Origin: CAYILC01 sp964364145
GTDB taxonomy: Bacteria > Patescibacteriota > Microgenomatia > UBA1400 > UBA12028
Reading direction: 5' to 3'
Length of the DNA stretch: 39,641 bases
Assembly: GCA_964364145.1 (NCBI GenBank)
Contig: CAYILC010000002.1
Coordinates: 1 to 39,641, forward strand
The notes under the pieces were generated by a model. It had not been told where the DNA came from. It saw only the letters and a list, made by a program, of their open reading frames with translations, and ran no database searches. Below, piece by piece: positions 36,592 through 39,641 of this stretch (positions are counted from its first letter, which is position 1; each line of letters begins with the position of its first letter). The position numbers were made by a program, and so were the translations under genes.

Positions 36592-38151
36592 ATGTCTTGG
36601 TATCGCACCTATCGTCCGCAAACTATATCCGAGCTTCAAAGCGCGGTTATTCGACAGACTTTCGATGAAATTCGAGAGAGTGGAAGCTTTAGTCACGCGT
36701 ATCTACTAACTGGTCCAAAAGGAACCGGAAAAACAAGCAGTGCCCGCATACTCGCGAAGATGTTGAACTGCGAGAAGAATGCAAAAGCGGTTCGTGGGGG
36801 ACAAAGGGTTGGCCAGGATGGTAAACAAAATAGCAAGAACACTCTCAAACCATTTGTTGAGCCGTGTGGTGTGTGCGATTCGTGCAAACGCATTACCCTA
36901 GGTTCAAGTCTTTGTGTGACCGAGATGGATGCCGCCAGCAATCGCGGGATCGACGATATCCGAATCCTCCGCGAACGTGTAAATCTTGTGCCATCAGACG
37001 GCCTGGTGAGCGTGTACATCATTGATGAGGTTCACATGTTGACCACAGAGGCCTTCAACGCGTTTCTCAAGGTGTTGGAGGAGCCGCCGGCGCATGTTGT
37101 TTTTGTTTTAGCGACCACCGAGCTACGCAAAGTTCCGGATACGATTTTATCCCGCTGTACAATGATCCAGTTTTCGCGTGCCTCACAAGAAGAGTTGATG
37201 AACGCTCTCAAACACGTTGCAAAAAAAGAAGGGATTACCGTTGCCGATGGTATTTTGAAAGTGTTTGCCAGTCGAGGAGACGGAAGTTATCGTGACGCCA
37301 TCAAACTTTTTGAACAGGTGGCGCATGGAAAAACCACAATTTCTGATGAGGATGCGAGTTTGGTTTCCGAGAGTTCTATTGGAGCGCTTGTCTTGGAGCT
37401 ATTCACAGCATTAGAAAAAAAAGACGCTCAAATGGTTGTGAAGCTTTTCCAACAATTTGAGGCTCAGTCCATAGACATTCCACATCTTCACAAGCGTTTG
37501 TTGCAGACCATACACGAGAAGTTGATTGAGAACATCTATGCACAGAACACGCGTGAAATCCAACATCTCCAACCGCTTTTGCAAGCGCTCAACGTTACGC
37601 CAGATCCGCTTTTGCCGTTGCCAACTTTACCATTTGAGCTCGCGGCATTGAGTTGGTGTTTGGAGAATAACAAGAGTCAAGATCGGTCTCAGAAAAAAGA
37701 GGATATATCGAAGGAGAATCGCATTGAAAAAGCCGAGGTAGTGCCAAAAAATCAGGATTCTAAAGTGGCACCAATAGTTCAGGAAGATTTGGTCATTGAA
37801 GGTGACGATACTACAACATCAATAACCCCACAAGATATGGAACAAAAATGGCCGCAACTGTTAAAAGAGGTCCGATTGGCGAATGCCACAATCGAGGCCC
37901 TGCTTCGCGCGGCTCGTCCACTTGGCATCTCTGGCAAGACCGCCACTATCGAAGTATTTTACTCGTTCCACAAAGAACAGCTTGAGCAGGAAAAACACCG
38001 CCGCACCTTGGAAAAAGTATTGAGTGCAATGTTTGGCATGCAAAACATGAAAGCAGCGTTTTCATTGGGAGATAAAAATGGTCGTCCGCAGAAGAAAAAA
38101 ATGACCGATGATGCGCTTGTGAATGATGCTGTTGAGACTCTGTTGAGCTAA
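36592..38151 (+). CDS. dnaX: DNA polymerase III subunit gamma/tau
   Basis: Clamp-loader ATPase. Walker A is GPKGTGKT (41-48), the zinc site is Cys60 plus CGVCDSC (Cys92, 95, 98), Walker B is IIDEVHML, and the SRC sensor is in DTILSRCTMIQF. A 30-residue basic insert separates Cys60 from the CxxC part. Residues about 330-410 are a polar linker; a C-terminal tau-like domain follows (MEQKWPQLLKEVRLANATIE). 519 residues. No Shine-Dalgarno upstream of the ATG. Next gene is ybaB, the common dnaX-ybaB-recR order, although recR is not in view. Confidence 0.94.
   Translation: MSWYRTYRPQTISELQSAVIRQTFDEIRESGSFSHAYLLTGPKGTGKTSSARILAKMLNCEKNAKAVRGGQRVGQDGKQNSKNTLKPFVEPCGVCDSCKRITLGSSLCVTEMDAASNRGIDDIRILRERVNLVPSDGLVSVYIIDEVHMLTTEAFNAFLKVLEEPPAHVVFVLATTELRKVPDTILSRCTMIQFSRASQEELMNALKHVAKKEGITVADGILKVFASRGDGSYRDAIKLFEQVAHGKTTISDEDASLVSESSIGALVLELFTALEKKDAQMVVKLFQQFEAQSIDIPHLHKRLLQTIHEKLIENIYAQNTREIQHLQPLLQALNVTPDPLLPLPTLPFELAALSWCLENNKSQDRSQKKEDISKENRIEKAEVVPKNQDSKVAPIVQEDLVIEGDDTTTSITPQDMEQKWPQLLKEVRLANATIEALLRAARPLGISGKTATIEVFYSFHKEQLEQEKHRRTLEKVLSAMFGMQNMKAAFSLGDKNGRPQKKKMTDDALVNDAVETLLS
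37693..37699 (+). other. A6G run in dnaX with a nearby -1 frame stop
   Basis: Codons 368-369 are AAA AAA followed by G. A -1 slip here would read nine codons and stop at TGA 37725-37727, giving a gamma-like product of about 378 residues. The run is not in the A-AAA-AAG register used in E. coli dnaX, so this is only a candidate. Confidence 0.2.
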
Positions 38152-38160
38152 GTTGGAGTG

Positions 38161-38169
38161 TGATATACT
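38161..38169 (+). promoter_or_regulatory. Extended -10 upstream of ybaB
   Basis: TGA-TATACT (38161-38169), with TTGAGC 15 bases further upstream. The leader of about 40 bases includes AAAGGA ahead of the ATG. Confidence 0.45.
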
Positions 38170-38216
38170 CATCGACAGCGAAAAAAAATGCTACTTTGTC
38201 ATGAAAGGATCGACAT

Positions 38217-38507
38217 ATGGCCAATAACCTTCTCGGGAAAATCGGAGATTTGAACAAGTTAAGACAGCAAGCGGTGCAGATGCAACAACAGCTGGAGGCA
38301 GAGGAAATTGTTGTCGAGCGTGGCGACGTTCGCGTGGTGATTACCGGTTCACAAAAGATTACGCACTTTAGCGTTCAAGGAATCACTAGCCAAGAGGCAG
38401 TAGACGCGCTCAATGAGGCAATCAAAAAATCTCAAGAACTTGCTGCCAAAAAACTCCAATCAATGAGTGGCGGTTTGGGCGGTCTGTTCGGCGGTGGACA
38501 GCAATAA
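38217..38507 (+). CDS. ybaB: YbaB/EbfC nucleoid-associated protein
   Basis: 96-residue dimeric DNA-binding protein of the YbaB family: KLRQQAVQMQQQLEAEEIVV, then VVITGSQKITHF. A Gly-rich tail GGLGGLFGGGQQ ends the protein, as in many homologues. It follows dnaX in the widely conserved order. It may shape the nucleoid or act in repair with RecR. Confidence 0.92.
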   Translation: MANNLLGKIGDLNKLRQQAVQMQQQLEAEEIVVERGDVRVVITGSQKITHFSVQGITSQEAVDALNEAIKKSQELAAKKLQSMSGGLGGLFGGGQQ

Positions 38508-38535
38508 CTTTATTTTTTACCGTACTTAATCTGGG

Positions 38536-38564
38536 TTTCCAATTTGTGCGACATCGTGCATAAT
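38536..38564 (+). promoter_or_regulatory. Promoter of the ATP-grasp ligase gene
   Basis: TTTCCA (38536-38541), 17 bases, CATAAT (38559-38564), then seven bases to ATG 38572. CGTGCATAATAC here is shared exactly with the pyrH promoter. Confidence 0.5.
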
Positions 38565-38571
38565 ACTTCTC

Positions 38572-39641
38572 ATGCGTCTCTACGAGTTTGAAGGAAAAAA
38601 ACTTTGTGTTGCGGCAGGTTTTATTGTGCCGAGTGGTCAAGTTGTCTCGTCACATTTTCCTTTCATCGATACACAAACACTCTCCTTTCCCGTTTTCGCT
38701 AAAGTGCAGATCCTTGGCGGCAATCGCGCGCAACGTGGTGGAGTAGTACGTTTTGAAAAAGGACAAGAACAAGAAGCTAAAAAAACGATTCATGAGTGGT
38801 TAAACAATGGTTGGAATGGAGAAAAAATTGAGTACGTTTTTATTGAACAAGCCATACAAAACATTAAGAAAGAACACTATCTTGCTCTACGTTGGGATAC
38901 CACAACACGCAGACCGATAATGTTGTATAGCGCACACGGTGGCAGTGGAATTGAACAAAGACAGAAACGCGAAAAAGCAAAAGTTGAACATACTTTGGAA
39001 ACATATTCGATTGACATAAAGTCGGCAGGACAATCACTACAAGAGATCGCAAAAAAGATTTTTGCTCATAATACACACGGCAATGATATCCTCAAAAAGC
39101 TTTGGCAAACGTTTTATACAAACGACGCAACTCTAGTAGAAATAAATCCATTATTTGAGTTAACAGATGAAACATTTGTTGCTGGTGACGCAAAGATCGA
39201 TCTTGATGACCTCGCTGTCTTTCGCCATCCCGAGTGGGAGTCCTATCCTAAGCGCACCGCTTTCTCTCGGCTTCCCACCGCGATGGAGGAAGAAGCAAAA
39301 ACCATTAACGCAATGGATCATCGCGGCGTGGCTGGTGCAAGTTTTTTTGAGTTTGATGGCGACATTGGCATCATGGCGAGCGGGGGAGGCGCAAGTTTGC
39401 TCGTGATGGATGCAATAATGGCCTCTGGGTTAAAACCTGCGAACTATACCGAGTACTCGGGCAATCCGTCGCGCGAAAAAGTGGCTGCGCTCACAACATT
39501 AGTAGTATCAAAACCTGGATTGAGAGGTCTTTTAGTAATTGGTGGCAACGCAAACTTTACCGATATTTTTGAAACCTTGGCCGGGGTTATGGACGGTTTA
39601 GAATCTGCAAAACCAAAAGTTGAGTTTCCGATTGTGGTGCG
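38572..39641 (+). CDS. ATP-grasp acyl-CoA ligase (succinyl-CoA synthetase beta / ATP-citrate lyase type), 3' end cut
   Basis: The frame is open from ATG 38572 to the window end (356 residues). It begins MRLYEFEGKKLCVAAG, the ATP-grasp opening of succinyl-CoA synthetase beta (LYEyqaK). AKVQILGGNRAQRGGV replaces the usual glycine-rich lid. VEINPLFEL and AGDAKIDLDDLAVFRHP are the metal/ATP-binding signatures. Further on, GIMASGGGASLLVMDAIM and ANYTEYSGNPS look closer to the ATP-citrate lyase/citryl-CoA synthetase branch than to SucC. The reaction is therefore CoA-ester formation or cleavage with ATP; the acid is uncertain. The downstream partner subunit lies outside the window. Confidence 0.75.
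   Translation, partial: MRLYEFEGKKLCVAAGFIVPSGQVVSSHFPFIDTQTLSFPVFAKVQILGGNRAQRGGVVRFEKGQEQEAKKTIHEWLNNGWNGEKIEYVFIEQAIQNIKKEHYLALRWDTTTRRPIMLYSAHGGSGIEQRQKREKAKVEHTLETYSIDIKSAGQSLQEIAKKIFAHNTHGNDILKKLWQTFYTNDATLVEINPLFELTDETFVAGDAKIDLDDLAVFRHPEWESYPKRTAFSRLPTAMEEEAKTINAMDHRGVAGASFFEFDGDIGIMASGGGASLLVMDAIMASGLKPANYTEYSGNPSREKVAALTTLVVSKPGLRGLLVIGGNANFTDIFETLAGVMDGLESAKPKVEFPIVV

Noticed and set aside
1..39641. Insertion sequences, transposases, prophage genes or integrases
   Set aside because: No transposase, recombinase or phage structural motif appears in any frame I read; the only mobile-like feature is the toxin-antitoxin pair.

Overview
The window is a compact, gene-dense piece of a bacterial chromosome. 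Its gene content and style fit a Candidate Phyla Radiation (Patescibacteria) genome. Genes sit a few bases apart or overlap by the four bases ATGA. The housekeeping proteins are short versions: EF-Ts has 164 residues, PBP2 539 and TopA 685. The prolyl-tRNA synthetase is of the archaeal/eukaryotic type with a C-terminal Cys motif. TGA is used throughout as a stop, so this is not one of the CPR groups that read UGA as glycine. The phylum is inferred from gene content only; I found no rRNA or tRNA gene to support it.

Layout. 1-3390: a site-2 protease cut by the window edge, ribosomal protein bL28, an unknown membrane/coiled-coil protein, then fmt and def on the minus strand. 3419-9493: an O-antigen-ligase/TPR membrane protein diverging from the cell-shape operon mreB-mreC-mreD-mrdA. 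9596-13547: dprA, topA and an APH-fold kinase. 13548-20071: a more accessory stretch with a lone HTH regulator, dcd, small unknown genes, a thymidylate-synthase fusion protein, an unknown 329-residue protein, tmk, pyrH and a ribbon-helix-helix/PIN toxin-antitoxin pair. 20156-25633: a divergent kinase-like gene, then glyA-guaA, nfo and folD. 25712-29709: rpsB-tsf, a DUF1189-like membrane protein on the minus strand, frr, rseP, rpsT. 29750-33713: prs, small unknown proteins, then a T-box leader followed by a broken or frameshifted small gene, a CsaA-like tRNA-binding protein and proS. 33769-39641: a small unknown gene, a DHH-like phosphoesterase, a HIT protein, rpsU, ybeY, dnaX, ybaB and the start of an ATP-grasp acyl-CoA ligase cut by the window end.

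How the genes fit together. Six genes spread over 12 kb cover deoxythymidylate and one-carbon supply: dcd (dCTP to dUTP), the thymidylate-synthase fusion, tmk (dTMP to dTDP), pyrH, glyA and folD (both feed methylene-tetrahydrofolate). fmt/def and rpsB/tsf/frr/rpsT/rpsU serve translation start, elongation and recycling. mreBCD-mrdA and the ligase serve the envelope.

The strongest unexpected signal is in the starts. About sixteen genes that begin a transcription unit have a -10-like hexamer ending six to nine bases before the ATG and no Shine-Dalgarno. In nine of them the gap is exactly six, which puts the predicted +1 on the A of ATG. Most genes inside operons, and several ribosomal or translation genes, carry good Shine-Dalgarno sequences instead. 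This suggests pervasive leaderless transcription in this organism. Other notable items are the MtrA-like/thymidylate-synthase fusion, the T-box with an unusually compact Stem I, three tandem 7-bp repeats filling the spacer of the toxin-antitoxin promoter, and several inverted repeats between divergent genes.
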